From Nemophila menziesii (lineage: Eukaryota > Streptophyta > Magnoliopsida > Boraginales > Hydrophyllaceae): 64,000 nucleotides of DNA. A program made the position numbers and the translations under genes. The notes under the pieces are model-generated. The model was not told the origin of the DNA. It searched no databases and saw nothing but the letters and a program-made list of their open reading frames with translations. The stretch lies in the NCBI GenBank assembly GCA_029959085.1, contig JARWIR010000043.1, positions 4,030,001 through 4,094,000 of the forward strand. The letters are read 5' to 3'. Of the stretch, positions 42,801 to 56,252 are shown piece after piece; within the stretch, counting starts at the first letter, position 1; the number at the start of each line of letters is the position of its first letter.

Positions 42801-45431
42801 ATACGCATCTGATAAGGGCTGTACATGCATGATATAATCAATGATATATGCAAATTATTCAACAAAAACATTTTTCTTATTTAAACAGATACTTAATAAT
42901 TCAAATGTCAAGTAAGTTCTCATAAAGAGAATTGACATACTATGCCTGAAGCGTCTCTTCCTCCGCATAGCAAAAACATACCATCTGAACGGGCACTAGC
43001 AGTTGCATACCTGAAAGATACAATAAGATCTTAAACAGTGATGTAGAACAAATTTCATTAATGACAATACACACTAAAATTTAACCATACCAAAATAAAA
43101 TATACACGAATATAGAAAAATTATACTAAATGATGACAAGGTGCTTATCAATACTCTTTAAGCAACAAGGTGCATTAATGCTAATGTGTTATCCATGATT
43201 GGATGGTGGCATAGATGGAAAGATGGACCAAAATATGATAGAGATGAACTGATTAATTATGACAGAATAGATATATCAACACTTTTAAAGTAACAAAAGT
43301 TACTTATACGTGTTTCAAGCGATCTAACACTGACACTAATAAAAGAGGGTTGTATTAATTAGAATCTATGCTAGTATCGAGACCTGTTAATTCTATATGA
43401 GGCAGTTTTAAGATTTGAAGGGTTCGTATAACATTAAAAATTAATTTCGTCAGATATTACTTCACTTAAATCATCTGAAAGATTATTTAAGTCCTCTTAA
43501 TAAGCTCCCAAGCGAAATGTAAGGCTCCCCAAGGATCGTGACTGTGTATTGGACCTATTGGTGGTATATATGATTGTTTACTTAGGATAGTAAGATGACT
43601 AAACTGAGGCAAATATTAGTGAAATCAAGTGAAAAAATGCATGAAATTTGGGTTAACTACTCAAAAAATAACTAAATCAGGAATGGACAGCAAGAACTCA
43701 CATTCTAGCAGATGGTTTATCACCTCCAGGATTAAGCTTTTGCCATACATAAGGTTTCTGAGCAGTGTCCAAAACCCAAGCATCTGATAGCACTTTTTTC
43801 CCTGCAAAGAAAAAAAATTGAAATTGAGCATAATTCAGACCATAAAATATACTCTAACATGCTCAAGTCTGCACATCTTGTCCATGCAATAGTTAAACAC
43901 GAGTTATACTGCATCAATGTATTGGCAGCATCTGCTAAGAATATGCACAATTACATATATTTTTCATTTTTATAGGCCTACACACAATTATAGATATAGA
44001 AAACAAATTTCTCTATACAAATGGCTTTCTCACTAATTGTTTCCATGTATATCTAGAACCGAGGAGTTGAGTTGACATCTATCCATTAAATAATTAATAC
44101 TAATAGAAATCTCAGAGAGTAAGCATAAGAAAAATGAAAACTGACACTAATATACTTAGGGGACATGTATGAATAACGATTATCCTATTTACATGTATAT
44201 AGTACTGTCATTTGCAAGTACAAAGCCTTTGGCATTTCAACTTTCATACAAAAGATACATTTATACAGAAACTCCTTCACCATCACTGAAGCTAACCCTA
44301 ACAGGCTATTTTTGTGCAAACAATAACACAATCTAGACAAAATTTATGTTTACAGTTAGTTAATAAATGAAGATACATAAACTAGATGACAAACTCTAAA
44401 ATCTTTCCATCACCATAATTATCGCTAACATTAACAAAAGGTATATGTGCACAAATAAGTTCATAATTATAACAATATCTAAACGAAGATACATAATCTA
44501 GACAATTTAAATTGAAAATCGTGTCCTCACCATCATTTCCACTAACAGCAACAAGGTATCTCTGTGCAACCAAGTCCATCACATGGCCATACCTTGGTCC
44601 TGGACCTTCTCCTCGAACTACAATTCTGGACACAACAAAAGAAACGAAAAAAACAAATGTGTAAGCTAAGATCTAAACACAAAATATAAAAAGAATTCTT
44701 ACAAATCGTTTCTATAATCTCACCTGTGCCATTTGTTATTGTTTAAATCAAGCACATAAAGATCATCGGTTGAATGTCCGGCAGGACCTATGCCACCCTA
44801 GCAACATAGCATTTATCCCTTTTAACATCTTAAATATAATAAAAAATTGGAAGAAAAGAAATTAATTAATTTTTAATTCACCTGAAACGCAACCATGGTG
44901 CCAACAGCAGCAGCAGCATGGGCTGCCCTGGGAGAAGGTGGATCGCTAGTTGGCCGGAGTCTGAGTATTAAACAAATTCAAAATTGCTAATTCAGAATTC
45001 TATTTAAACTCAAAATAACTAAATTCTTATATAATTAAAAATTAATTTTAAAATACAAATATTGGAGATAGAAAAGAGGGGGTGGAAATGAACCTGGTCC
45101 ATTTTCTGGTGAGAACATCGTAAGAATGAACAGTATTGGTTACACCAGCCAGTCCTAGAAAATATCATACAGTTAAAACATAATTCAATAGAATATACAT
45201 AATATAGATAGAGAATTGTGAATTACGGATGCCACCAGAAGCGCCGCCACTGCCGCCTTCAATAGCAGTAGCGCCACCAAATAGGATGAGACGAGGGCCA
45301 TGCGTTTTGGTAGCAGCTACGGCGGTAAGAGTATGACCACAGCGTAGTCCCGGATTATCGTCGTCGGAGTCCCAGTAAGCCTCTAATGGACGATAAGTCG
45401 GAGCCGGATACAAAGACGGTTTCGAAGCCAT
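39888..45431 (-). CDS. BSL1: kelch-repeat Ser/Thr phosphatase BSL1, complete, 20 exons
   Basis: Joined exons 45431-45227, 45154-45094, 44960-44882, 44797-44724, 44625-44531, 43801-43702, 43010-42941, 42818-42717, 42624-42543, 42453-42280, 42179-41990, 41917-41719, 41630-41236, 41166-41082, 40995-40897, 40821-40622, 40553-40478, 40390-40255, 40179-40040 and 39971-39888 total 2646 bases: 881 codons plus stop, the usual BSL1 length. Kelch repeats fill about residues 1-380 (HTLTAVAATKTHGPRLILFG, RCRHAVASVGVRIYVYGG). The PP1-like phosphatase follows with GDLHG (~583), GDYVDRG (~617), GNHE (~649), HGG (~703) and RAHE (~780). The product ends DRSSLAYI. In Arabidopsis, BSU1-family phosphatases promote brassinosteroid signalling by inactivating BIN2-type kinases. 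Intron 14 has a GC donor. No break is seen. Confidence 0.96.
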
Positions 45432-45780
45432 CAGTTACGTCAACAAATAACTTAAACTAAATTCAAATTCAATTCAAATTCAAAAAATATATAATTAATA
45501 TAATGAATGAATATATAAAAGATAAAAGTAATCGTTAAGCGATAGGAAAGCGGAGAGTGCAGGCACGAGTTTTAGCTAATGAAAGTAGTGGGCTGTGTCA
45601 CTGTGTGTGGCTGAATTGTTAGTGCTGGCCGGCAAATGCAACTACAACAGATAGATATGCAATAAGCTGGAATGGAAAAGTAAGGAAATGAAAATGAATT
45701 ATGATGATAAACCCAAATTTGACACGCATGCACATAGAGGAAAAGTTTTGACTTCTTTTTACTTTTTTCTTTTCTATTTT
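45432..45780 (-). promoter_or_regulatory. BSL1 upstream region
   Basis: AT-rich leader and promoter region of BSL1 on the minus strand. A TATATATT-type box near 45510 is possible but not decisive. Confidence 0.4.
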
Positions 45781-47265
45781 ATATAACAAATAATGTGGAC
45801 TTTCTCGAAGATCGTTGTCTCAAATATCTTTTTCTTTGTTCCGTTGTTTCAAATATCTTTTTGCTTTTCTTTATCTGTATGTGGACTTTTCGATTTAAAC
45901 TTTTTTAGGAAAGGATAAATTCAATTAAAGGAATTATATGGAGTAAATATATTGGAAAAGTTGGTTAAAAGTATATTGATATTTATTAATGGATAAATAA
46001 TTAAAAAAATTGTCCAATTTGAATTATTTACATTTTTGGAATATATAAATTAAGAGAAATATTAAATGAGTCTTATATTTAAAAAATTATTTATATTTAA
46101 AAGGTATAAAATTATATATCGGTGTACATTTTTGTTGACATATACATGAATATAAAATTTAAATAGTGATAATATTGAGAAAAAGTTTAGAAAGTGTATA
46201 TTAATATTATAAATGGAAAAATAATATAATATTTTTTTGGAAAATAGAAAAATATAATTGGATAGGGTGAATATTAGACATTTTAAAAAAAAATTGACAA
46301 ATAAAATACTTTTAAAAAAATATTCAAATAAAATTAGTCATGAAGAATTGTCGTTCAAACTAATTTGTATTATGCAGAATAAACTCAAGATGCTTAACTA
46401 AAAATGACTTAATTAACATCGCCTACCTTACTGGAATCGGGTTTCGTCTAGCGCATCTAGCCATGTATATAGGTCACATGTTTAGGGACCGAGAATTATG
46501 TTGAAAGCACGCTGGAACATGATTCAATGGTGTAGGAAGCACGTCCTTTAGCATGGGTTTGATAATCCTTATAGTCATGCATAGGTTTTCAAGGTCTTAA
46601 ACAATTTCACGACAATATGTGAGAAAAACGTTGATGTACTATCTTTTTTACCGACCAACTTAAAAGCTTTAACAACTATCATAACTCCGTATTCAACTTT
46701 TGAGTTACACCAAGTTCTTTTAACATATATGTACATAATATTATCATTTCTATTGAGGCATATTGTTCCAATGCCAGTCTGTACATATGTGGTCGTAAAA
46801 GATTCATTGTAATAGATGTATAACTCTTTGTTCTCACATCTTACACCATTACGAGGTTGCCTAGGTGAGTTATTGTTTTCTTGTATGTCATTATTGTACC
46901 AGTTTCATGAACATTTCGTTAATGAGTGGGTGTGTGGTAAGAAGAACCTCCTCTATATTCCACACAAACCTCTAGAAGTGGTCCTTCATTTTGTGCTTCC
47001 AATTGTGTCAATAGACGAGATAATATATGAAATCCATACTTATTATTTTTCATCTTCCCTTAGTGTATTCTTCGACCACTTTCATGATCCAATATTCAAA
47101 CAAGGTGGCGATCCTTACTTGAAATGTTGGTTTTTCCCAAAACTAACAACTAAATAGGCATAGAAGTAACAAGTGATCAACACTTCTAAGTGGGTATCAC
47201 AAATTTTGCGAGGCGTGTCATCGATGAATCTTATTCTATGAAGATTTTACATTAAAGCAATACGG
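45781..47265. other. AT-rich intergenic DNA
   Basis: Nothing recognised. The open frame at 46816-47157 (+) has no identifiable domain, though its position directly before the LINE suggests it may be a decayed endonuclease region. Confidence 0.35.
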
Positions 47266-50200
47266 TTTTTGGCAGCATTTACTCACAACTAGGTCGAGGA
47301 GATGACGAGTTGGGGGACAATATTGTGACAATGAATAATCATCTCTGTAAGTGAAAAAATAAGGTTTTCGGGGATATTAATTGAAAAAAAGGCTACTAAT
47401 GGCGAGATTGAAGGGAATTCAGATGTCCCTAGAATGCAGCTATAATTCTTTGCTCTTTCAGCTTGGGAAGATATTACGGGAGGAGAACCTGATTATTCTG
47501 GAAGAAGAAGAGTTATTGTTGTTTCAAAGATCAAAAGAAAAGTGGATCCGGATAGGAGAGTAATGCACGCGGTATTATCACTTATCCATTATTCGGAAGA
47601 TGAAATCTAGGAGAACATCGAGGTTGGGGGATGGAGATGGTAACTGGGTGACTAATGAAGAAGAAGTCTAGACTCTAGCCCAAAACTATTTTCAAAACTT
47701 GTACTCATTGCAGGTTGAGTTTGGTCCCTTCTCATTGTCGTGCCTACACTAGTTGGGAGTAAGTGAGATGGAGATGTTTAGTGAGGAGATTTCAGATGTC
47801 GAGATCAAAGAGGTGGTTTTCTAGGCTAATCCGATGAAGGCACATGGTTCGGATGGGATTCGTACAACATTCTATCAGTAAGTGTTGGGCTTTAGTTGGT
47901 CCAACAGTGTGTAAGATGGTTAGATAGTGTATTAACACGAGCGAGATATCACCGAATTTGAATGGCGCATTGATACGTTTAATTCCTAAGGTTAAAGATC
48001 CAGAGAAGGTGGGCAAGTTCTGTCCTATTAGTCTCATTAATGTTGTCTGTAATGGTAAACCGTTTACGCCCCCTCCTGGCTAAACGAATCGTGCCCAATC
48101 AGACAAGCTTTCTTCCTGGGCGGATAATATCGTGTTAGTACAAGAGGTAGCTTCTATGATGCACAATAAAACGGGTAAGATTGGCTTTATGGCGGTGAAA
48201 ATTGATCTTACCAAAGCATATGATAGATTGAGTTGAAGCTTCTTGGAGGATACAATCACGACTTTTGGGTTTCCCCCCTCTTGGGTACGTATTATTGTAT
48301 CTGATATGCCCTCAAATTATATGCAGAGACTTTGTAATGGAGATTTGCTTGACTCATTTATACCTCAGCGAAGAATCCAGCAAGGAGATCCTCTATCCCC
48401 GTATTTTATTAGTGATGTGCATCGAGCGATTATTTTTACTGATCCATAACCTTTGCACTAGTAAATAATGGATTCCATTACACCTCAACAAAAATGGGCC
48501 TCTGATTTCATATGGTTTCTTTGTGGACGACCTTATCTTGTTCGCGGAAGCTTCAGAGGCTCAAGTTGATCTTATGATGATGGTAATGAAGAATTTATGT
48601 GACGAGGCAGGGCACAAGACACTGAGGAAATATCTATCATCTTCTTCACCAATAATGTACCGCGGATAGTGAAGTGTAATTTAGCAACCCGAAGTGGGTT
48701 TGTCCTTAGTGCTTCCTTGGGTATGTAGCTGAGAGATCCTACTATATATAGTCGTCCTCCTAGGGGTTTCTATCATAGGACAACGATGAGGACGAGAAGT
48801 AAGCTACTTAATTGGAAAGCTCAAATCCCTCCTTGTCTGGTAGAGTTACGCTAGCTCAAGCAGTGCTAAGTGTTATTCCGACTTACATTATGCAAACATC
48901 TAAACTTCCATTCTATGTTTGCAAGGAAATCAATAAGATTTTTCAAGATTTCGTTTGGGGTAGTGAGGACCAAACGAGGAAAATTCATTGGTTATTGCGG
49001 GAGAAGTTGTGTAGACCCAAGAAGAAAGTGGTTTGGGATTTTGGGCCGCAAGGAGCTTTAATCGGGATTTTGGGATGGCGTATTCTTAAGAATGACCAAG
49101 CTCTATGGGCTGAAGCATTGAAACACAAGTACTTCAAAGATAGGTTTTTGAATCATGTCCCGAAGAATTCAGACTTGAGGATGTGTAAAGGTATATTAGA
49201 GGGTCATGAGTAACTATACTGGTCGGGGAGTGGGGTTCAAATGGTGAAAATGGAAAACTCGGGAGTTTTTTTGGTTAAGTCAGCGTATAAATCCCTCCAG
49301 CCTGTGATGCAACCTTTGGCGTTCAATTGGGAGAATGTTTGGTCTTTAAAATGTCCACAAAAAGTTCGTTAGCTGGTGTGGAGAGCGATCTAGGGTAGAC
49401 TTCCTACTTGCTTCGACGTGCAAAGGCTATAATGCAGAATCTGAAATGACATTTCATCTTTTATGTGATTGTAAATGGTCTGATGGTTTGTGGGAGGGTT
49501 GGCCGGCCTTGGGTGAGCTGCGCTCTGCTGCTAGACGAATAGATAATAGTTTTCGTGTTGATATGAACTATGGGGGAAGTGTTGATAATGTTACCTTCTC
49601 AAATAATGAAGGTCTTTAAAACATTGTAGAGGATGGCGCCTTCCTCTCAGCAGTTCCCAAAATAAATGGAAGTACTGCAGTTGTTCGCGTTCCTTTAGGT
49701 TGAACAACCTGATAAGCGAACCTCTGGGAAGTCATCGCAGCTCGTCAGGTCAGCATAGTGTGAACGATATTACAGGTGGGTAGGGGAATCTAAGAGCTGC
49801 TGAAGCTGAATGGTGAAGACAGTTACTGGGGTGTTCAGGGGTGTCCGATGGGCTAGAGAATCATATTATTGCACTCGCCATTTGCTGGTTCATATGAACC
49901 GCTAGGAATGAAAGGTACTTTAATGGAATAACATGCGGCAAATAAATGAGGTCGTTGAGGTATATGGTGAAAAATTCACCTGTTAATTATCTTCGGGTCT
50001 AGGCCAAGGAAAGAGATGGTATTTTAATTATATCGGCAAGGAGTGGGTCAAGCCGGAAGTGGGGGTGACACTTAATGTTGATGTGAAACTTAGCGCAAAG
50101 GAATTCTAAGGCGGGAATTGGAGGAGTTTTCAGGGACAAGGATGGTAATTATTTGGGTGCGCGGGAGAAGCTAGAGTAAATTCGGTGTTTCATTCGGAAT

Positions 50201-50490
50201 TACTTGTACTACATTTTGGTTTATCCTTGGTGTTGAAGGATAGGTATGAAGTGGTTCTTGTTGAAATTGGTTCGCTTGTGTTACATGCGCAAGTGAAGGG
50301 TGGGAACAAATGGGATTGGTGGACACAATAATCAAAGATTGCAGGGATATTCTCGTGAACAACACGGGATTTGAGCTCGTTTACAGAGAAGAAAATTATT
50401 GCGCGGATTCTATGGGGAAGATGGGTGCGTGTGTGGAGGGTGATCTGGTCCTTTATGAAGACCCTTTCGGAGGTCTGTAGAAACATCTTA
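47266..50490 (+). mobile_element. LINE (L1-type) relic, RT to RNase H
   Basis: In order on +: a linker typical of plant L1 (KKRLLMARLKGIQMSL), SRLGDGDGNWVTNEEEV, RT blocks AHGSDGIRTTFYQ, VKIDLTKAYDRLS and RRIQQGDPLSPYF. Then follow SLSGRVTLAQAVLSVIPTYI and GALIGILGWRILKNDQALWA (48.8-49.2 kb), a zinc-region remnant (FLVKSAYKSLQP, NVWSLKCPQKVR) and an RNase H remnant (LNVDVKLSAK, HSELLVLHFGL) to about 50.48 kb. The FADD block is also decayed. Many stops and frameshifts. Confidence 0.85.
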
Positions 50491-51044
50491 CAAAAGATAA
50501 GAGCAACTAGACTACCCCAAAAACGATAGTGTGCGTTCTTTTGAAAGTTTAGTAAGCTAGTTAAGATTTACGGGTCTTCTTAGACCCATATGTATGGGAA
50601 AAAATTAAAGATATAATAATAAATTGAGGACAAAAATGAAATTGATAAATTAATAATTCTAATTATAAATGAAGAATATAATATGAACTCAATAAATTTA
50701 GTAAGATATTTATGGCTGCTAATAAATGATCAGTCTTCTTAGTGACTAAATTAATTGTGGCAATATAAGAAAAGCAACGTATTCTCATTTATTGTATTTT
50801 TTTCTGCTCACGATAAATGCAAATCGGACTATTCAATGCATAATTACTACATTTCATTCCACGCTATTGATTTTTTTATGAGAAAATATATAACATACGG
50901 CTTAAAACTAAAATTATTTAGATTTATTTTATCTTTTAAATTTTTATAATCATTTTACTGAATTACTCGTACGTCGTTCTATTTTTAATGTCACAAATTT
51001 AATAAAAAAAATTAAATAAACATTTTTTTTTCATACGGGTCTTA
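50491..51044. other. AT-rich DNA
   Basis: No gene or clear repeat recognised. Confidence 0.4.
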
Positions 51045-51292
51045 AAGGGGTAAAGCAAGAGTTACATGGTTCGAATTCCCTCTCTGAACTTGAGTAGCCT
51101 AACTCTGATTAAGTGAGAATATGCATGAGGTGGCGAGGCGTTCGAATCTCCTCTCTGAACATGGGTAGCCTAATTCTGATTAAATGGGAATATGCATGAG
51201 GTGGCGAGGCGTGTATATTTCTTATGGGAATAGTCGTAGTGCACGAAAGTTGGCCCGGACACCCATATATCAAAAAAAAAAACAGTTAAATT
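51045..51292 (+). mobile_element. tRNA-derived SINE with internal 71-bp duplication
   Basis: A B box (GGTTCGAATTCC) at about 51069 is followed by a SINE body and the end GTTGGCCCGGACACCCATAT with an oligo(A) tail at 51272-51281. The segment from TTCGAAT to GGCGAGGCG occurs twice head to tail (51070-51140 and 51141-51211) with few differences, so the B box and body are duplicated. The A box is weak or truncated. Confidence 0.8.
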
Positions 51293-51764
51293 TCTAAACG
51301 CCTAGGAGAGTATTCAAAATAATTCTAGGTTTAGCCCATCCGCACTTGTCCTTCATGAAAAGATTCTTCACACCACCCGAAAGATCCTCGTAATATACCA
51401 CATCGCTGTCCATCTTTGCTCCCATATTTGCCATAAAATCAACGCTTTTTTTTATGGTAAATATTTTTCTTTATTATATTACCCTTATTTAATAAATATA
51501 AGATCATTTATTATACCGATATTTTAAACTAACTAATTAAAAATAACATTGGAAAATTAGGATAAATATGTGTTGATATTGTAAAAGAAAAAATAATATT
51601 GGACATCCTCTTTCAATAAGTTGGACAAATAAAAAAATTTAGTTGAATGTTAAGTGATATTAAAATTAAATTATTCCTCATTAAATAAGTCAATTCCCAT
51701 TGCATCACTATCAAATAGAAGTAGCTTATCTAATTGAGGAGGAGGATTATCCAAAGACCAAATA

Positions 51765-52190
51765 AATTATCTGTTAATATTTGTTTAGCCAACCAATCAA
51801 TCAACTATCATATTATAATTTCTTCTAACAAAGGAGAACTTAAATTTAAAGTGATGCTTACAAAACCAAATGTCTCTCAACAAAATATCAATATTACTCA
51901 GAAAAAAAATTGGTGGAGTTAAGTTGGTAAATAATAGTCTAACAGTCATTCTCAATAGTTACATTCTTGAATGGTAGCTAGCTGTCATTCTACATGTCAT
52001 TTGAATCCCCCTAACTTCAGCCTCTACTGAAGATTGAGCATGAAACTTAAAAACAATACAATCCAGCAGGGTACCTGTAGAGTTTCTCAAAACACAAGAA
52101 ATAGCAACTCTTTTAGATACGACATCCCTTGAAGCATCCCTATTTATTTTAAAGTTTCCATTATTAGAGAGACAAATAAAGTTGGAGAGA
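51765..52190 (-). pseudogene. LINE RNase H-like domain relic
   Basis: On the minus strand FKINRDASRDVVSKRVAIS, VLRNSTGTLLD, SSVEAEVRGIQM, then ENDC and finally FSFVRRNYNMIVDWLAKQ follow the order of the RNase H-like domain at the end of plant LINEs (VDAS, GGVLRDS, AEA, ETDC, VRRxxNxxADxLAK). One stop and frameshifts occur between blocks. The rest of a LINE is not seen next to it. Confidence 0.75.
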
Positions 52191-53616
52191 GGGAGTAACT
52201 ACTAATTACTCTACTATTATGACCTCGTTTGTGATTGTTTATTTAAGTTAAAAGCATTTTTGAACAATTAAATTATTTATCAAAAATATTTAAAATATAT
52301 TGAAAATTAGAATCACTTTAACTACTCTTTATAAGAAGCACATATCTAATGTTTTGACTAAAAGTGTTTTTAAGAATGTAAAACACTTTTACTAGATTAA
52401 GAACACTTCACATGTATTTGGGGAAAAAAACAATCATTTGACAAAATTAGATATAGAGTTCTAAACTAATCAAACCATTTGTGAATAGTTTAAGTTTAAT
52501 TTAGAATAGGTTCGTTCAAACTCGATCATTAATTAAACAAAAAAATCAAACTATATAATAAAAATTGAAAAGAGGATAGCTTAAAGAGAGACTCTCTTCG
52601 AAAATCCTAGGATTTTAGCGGCTTTCATCTTGGATTTCTTCTCTAATCTTTACTTTCTAATCTTATTTCTCGATATATGGTCACACTTCCTATAAAAATA
52701 AAAGATTGAGATACTTTGGGCACCGATCTTGACCCCATGGATTGTTTCTGATTCCTATCTGAAGTCGTAGCAAAAGAACCACCAGACTTCAATTATCTCT
52801 TGGCATCAAAAATCTTGAAGCTCCACTTTAACTCGATCACGGATAGCCTTCTGCTTGTTCATGAATCTAGGGAGGTTGTTTATATCGACCTCTCTTTGGC
52901 TAGTATTCAAGAAGGGAAGAAGAGCTAGATGGGGAGGAGTTCTTTGCTAGCTTGGACGTGTACAAGTTGGGTGATATTGTAGAGATGGAGACTGGTTTAT
53001 TAACGAATAGGCAATAGGTAGCTTCACTGCTAGCTATGGCCACTATTGTTGGCCAGAAATCTGGAATTCGTAGATGCCAAATGCAGGCTGTTAAGAGCTC
53101 AGCTATTGTTTCTACCAGTTCTGTAAGAAATTCCTAAGAAAACATAGTGTCCCCAAATAGGGATGCATATGTACAAGATCAAATAGGTGGAATTGGGGAT
53201 GAATTGAATGAATTTTTTGTTTTGCTAACTCTTGGAAAAATCTAAATGCACTAAAGGTGGTTGATGAAAGGGCTGAATTAAAATGTTGGGATTATATGCC
53301 CAAGATAATAAGTTTTCACTTACAGATACAAAAACATAAACAAGTAGGTAATGAAGTCATTATGTCTTAGACTACAAACAATGATAGTATATACGAAACA
53401 TGTAATATAAGGTCAAATGGTGTTTTTAAGTGTTTAGACACAGGAGATGCTTACGTCATAAAAAATTCTTGATCAAGCAATCCCTATTTGAAACTTTGAT
53501 GGCATAAAGGTCGTGGTGGAGTTTGACTAGGAGTAGCCATCTATGTGGTCAAACTCACTGTTACATAAGAATATGTTTAGAAGGTACTTACATAGGAACA
53601 CTTTCTCAAAAGTGAG
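52191..53616. other. degraded intergenic DNA
   Basis: AT-rich until about 52560, then a less AT-rich stretch (52560-53160) with short protein-like frames I do not recognise. Confidence 0.35.
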
Positions 53617-55870
53617 TGATGTCTCCTTATTTGTGATAATAAAATCTATTCATGAGACATCATTTTAGGCTTATTTATTAGTTTATAGGTTGATTTTAGC
53701 TTAGTTTAGTGCACTATCCTATTTTGAGTCTTCATTTAGTGACATAATATTTTTAGAGCATATTGGGTTTAATTGTTTATTTAAGTGTGAAGCTTTAAAG
53801 ATAATTATGGAGATTAATTAGAGTCCAAGTCAAAGACTACAACTTATGGAAAGAGATTAGCATGGAAATTGGAGATAAGGAAACAAAGGCTAAAAATATG
53901 GAAAAGGAAAAGCTGCCTAAATCTGAATTTCTGCAGCACACGCCTAAAGAAGTGGTAATTACTCCAAGAAATAAGACGATTTTGGTAAATTCCTTTCATA
54001 GGGACATAGATAATTCTGTGAGGATTCTTTTGGTATCTTATGGAGAAAAAACCGACCAATAACGAAGAAGATATGCCTAAAACGGTCCAGCAGCGTTTAT
54101 CTTTATTTCCTTACGAATTTGAGTTGGGCTTGGAGTCTATTACTTGGCCTTTCCTCCAAGAAATGAATTAGGTCAACCTATACACTATAAATACAGCCTC
54201 TTAACACTCTTAAAATATCCTTGGTGAAACCTTAAACCAAGAGGAAGCTTACAACACAAGAGAGAAGTCTGGAAGGAGCTGTTCATCAACAATGTCTTCT
54301 TCTACCTTTAAATTTGTAATTTCTTTATTTTCTTGCATGAACTAAATTTCTTTAGCTTGAGTTTAGCATATATGTATGAACCCTAGTTTTGATTGACATC
54401 TAGGGCTGTAAATGAACCAAGCCGCTCGCGAGCAGCTCTAGCTCGGCTCGTAAAAAGATTGACTCGAGATCGTTCGTTAAACTAAACGAGCCGAGCTCGA
54501 GCCTAAAACCGAGCTCGTTTATTAAACGAGCCGAGCCGAGCCTGTTCGCGATCTTTTCTAAAAAGCTCGTGAAAATATAAATAAATTATAAATATCTATT
54601 ACATATTGATATTTGACAATTCAAAAATTTAAAACCAATTACTATATTAAAAAAACTTATCTTATTGCAACACTTACATGTCACTCTCCCCCTCTACCTA
54701 CTTAATTATAAAAGATCATTCAAAATTTAACAATCCAAAGAAAGAATACGTGATTGTATTTAGTGATAGTTTACAATAGTCAATTACGTTCTAATTAAAA
54801 ATTTATATAATTAAAAGATTTGAAACAATCTATCTTATAATTAATCCATAAAAGCCTAAGATAAAAGAAGGGATTTCTAACTCGAAATAGATTTAAACAA
54901 GCTTTTGAGCTCGAGCTCGAGCTCGAAATAGATTTAAACAAACTTTTGAGCTCGAGCTCGAGCTCGAAACACTTTTAAACGAGCTTTTGAGCTCGAGCTC
55001 GAGCTTTGTTATATTCTCACGAGCCGAGCTCGAACACTAACTTCAAAGCTTGGCTCGAGCTCGAGCTCGGCTCGTTTAAGTTTATAAATAAATAAACAAG
55101 CCTGTACATCTACTATTCGGCTCGGCTCGGCTCGTTTACAGCCCTATTGACATCTATCTAATTTGGGAATTTAATGTTTTAAATTGAATTATAGTTTTTA
55201 TTCTCTGTTTATGTGTTTGGATTTATATTCTGTGTTCTTGTGGACTGCAGCCATTTAGAATTACCATCTAGTAGTTAGGTCACCATTGACAACGGTGTTT
55301 AATTGCATGTTTAGCACATAACGTCTAGTATTCGGTTTAGATCTGACAAATCAGCCTAACTAGATAATCACTATGGTTTAGTTCTTGTGACTATGTACCA
55401 ATTACAGGAAAAGTTTGCTTAGGAAGCCTTATTGACACAGGTAAATCCTATTTTAAACTACCGATAGCGAATTGGGACCGATTAAGGAAATACTACATAA
55501 TTCACCCTTACATGTTTAGAACGGCAAAACTAGTGGGGATTACATGCTAGTGACTCAAGCTATATTCTCATATTACTTCTCCTTCGTATTTATTTTCTGT
55601 CTTTAATTCCTTAGTTTTAATTAGTTTAATTAGAAAATCAAACAAAAATCTATTTGTTTTTACTTTTATTTGCGTTTAGTTGTTCTAGCTCTAATTATTT
55701 ACACTTGATATTTGCATAAGATTCCTCTAACCTTCGTAGTCTCTGCGGAACGAATCTTAATCTTTTAACTAAAACTTGCATACGATCTGTATACTTGCAG
55801 AACCTTGTAGCTTTAGGGTGTTATTTGCACTTTATTTATATCTTATTTTATCACACCCTAGGCCCCACCA
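53617..55870 (+). mobile_element. solo LTR of the same Ty3/gypsy-type family, + orientation
   Basis: It starts TGATGTCTCC and ends GGCCCCACCA, matching the sense ends of LTRs 1-4, with shared internal blocks such as GTGTGAAGCTTTAAAGATAA. Perfect 5-bp duplications GTGAG flank it (53612-53616 and 55871-55875). Without the nested hAT element and its 8-bp duplication it is 1500 bp, the length of the intact LTRs. No internal region is attached, so it is a solo LTR left by LTR-LTR recombination. Confidence 0.9.
54401..55146. mobile_element. hAT-type non-autonomous element, 746 bp, nested in solo LTR
   Basis: Inverted ends TAGGGCTGTAAA and TTTACAGCCCTA are flanked by an exact 8-bp duplication TTGACATC (54393-54400 and 55147-55154), diagnostic for hAT. 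Subterminal regions are filled with GAGCTCG and CGGCTCG repeats. A roughly 50-bp unit containing GAGCTCGAGCTCGAGCTCG repeats about three times near 54905-55020. There is no transposase. Confidence 0.92.
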
Positions 55871-55989
55871 GTGAGTTATAGCTACTAAATAACCAGATAC
55901 TCTTAATCTTGAGTCTAGACTTGAGGTTCTTTTTTAGTTCTACCAGTAAAAGCACTAAATTTTCCAAAGTGACTTTTTGGTCCTTTTAC

Positions 55990-56252
55990 GCCATGACTTT
56001 GGGTTATCTTTGTTTCTTCGACTTCTCTGCATGGTCTTAGGTCTCGTATCATCCGTGTGCTTAAGAGGTTCACACTCAACACACAATTAACGCACAAAAG
56101 CTCTAAAAGTAGCAAAATATCCGAGATTAGCAAATAGATCAAACATGTCAAATAGTGTGGAATAATTCCTCCAATAAGTCCAATAACCCTCCCCCTCCCT
56201 AAAAACAGATGTGTCGTGACCCTATAAATCTATCATAAAACACGAGACATCA
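55990..56252 (-). mobile_element. truncated LTR relic
   Basis: The stretch ending ATAAATCTATCATAAAACAC, then GAGACATCA, resembles the right end of LTRs 1-4 in minus orientation. A weaker similarity (CACAATTAACGCAC, GCTCTAAAAGTA) extends to its left. The other end is not found. Confidence 0.4.

Noticed and set aside
46816..47157. 113-codon open frame as a gene
   Set aside because: No recognisable domain, no splice context, and it directly precedes a decayed LINE.
53862..54062. open frame inside the solo LTR
   Set aside because: It belongs to LTR sequence homologous to non-coding parts of LTRs 1-4.
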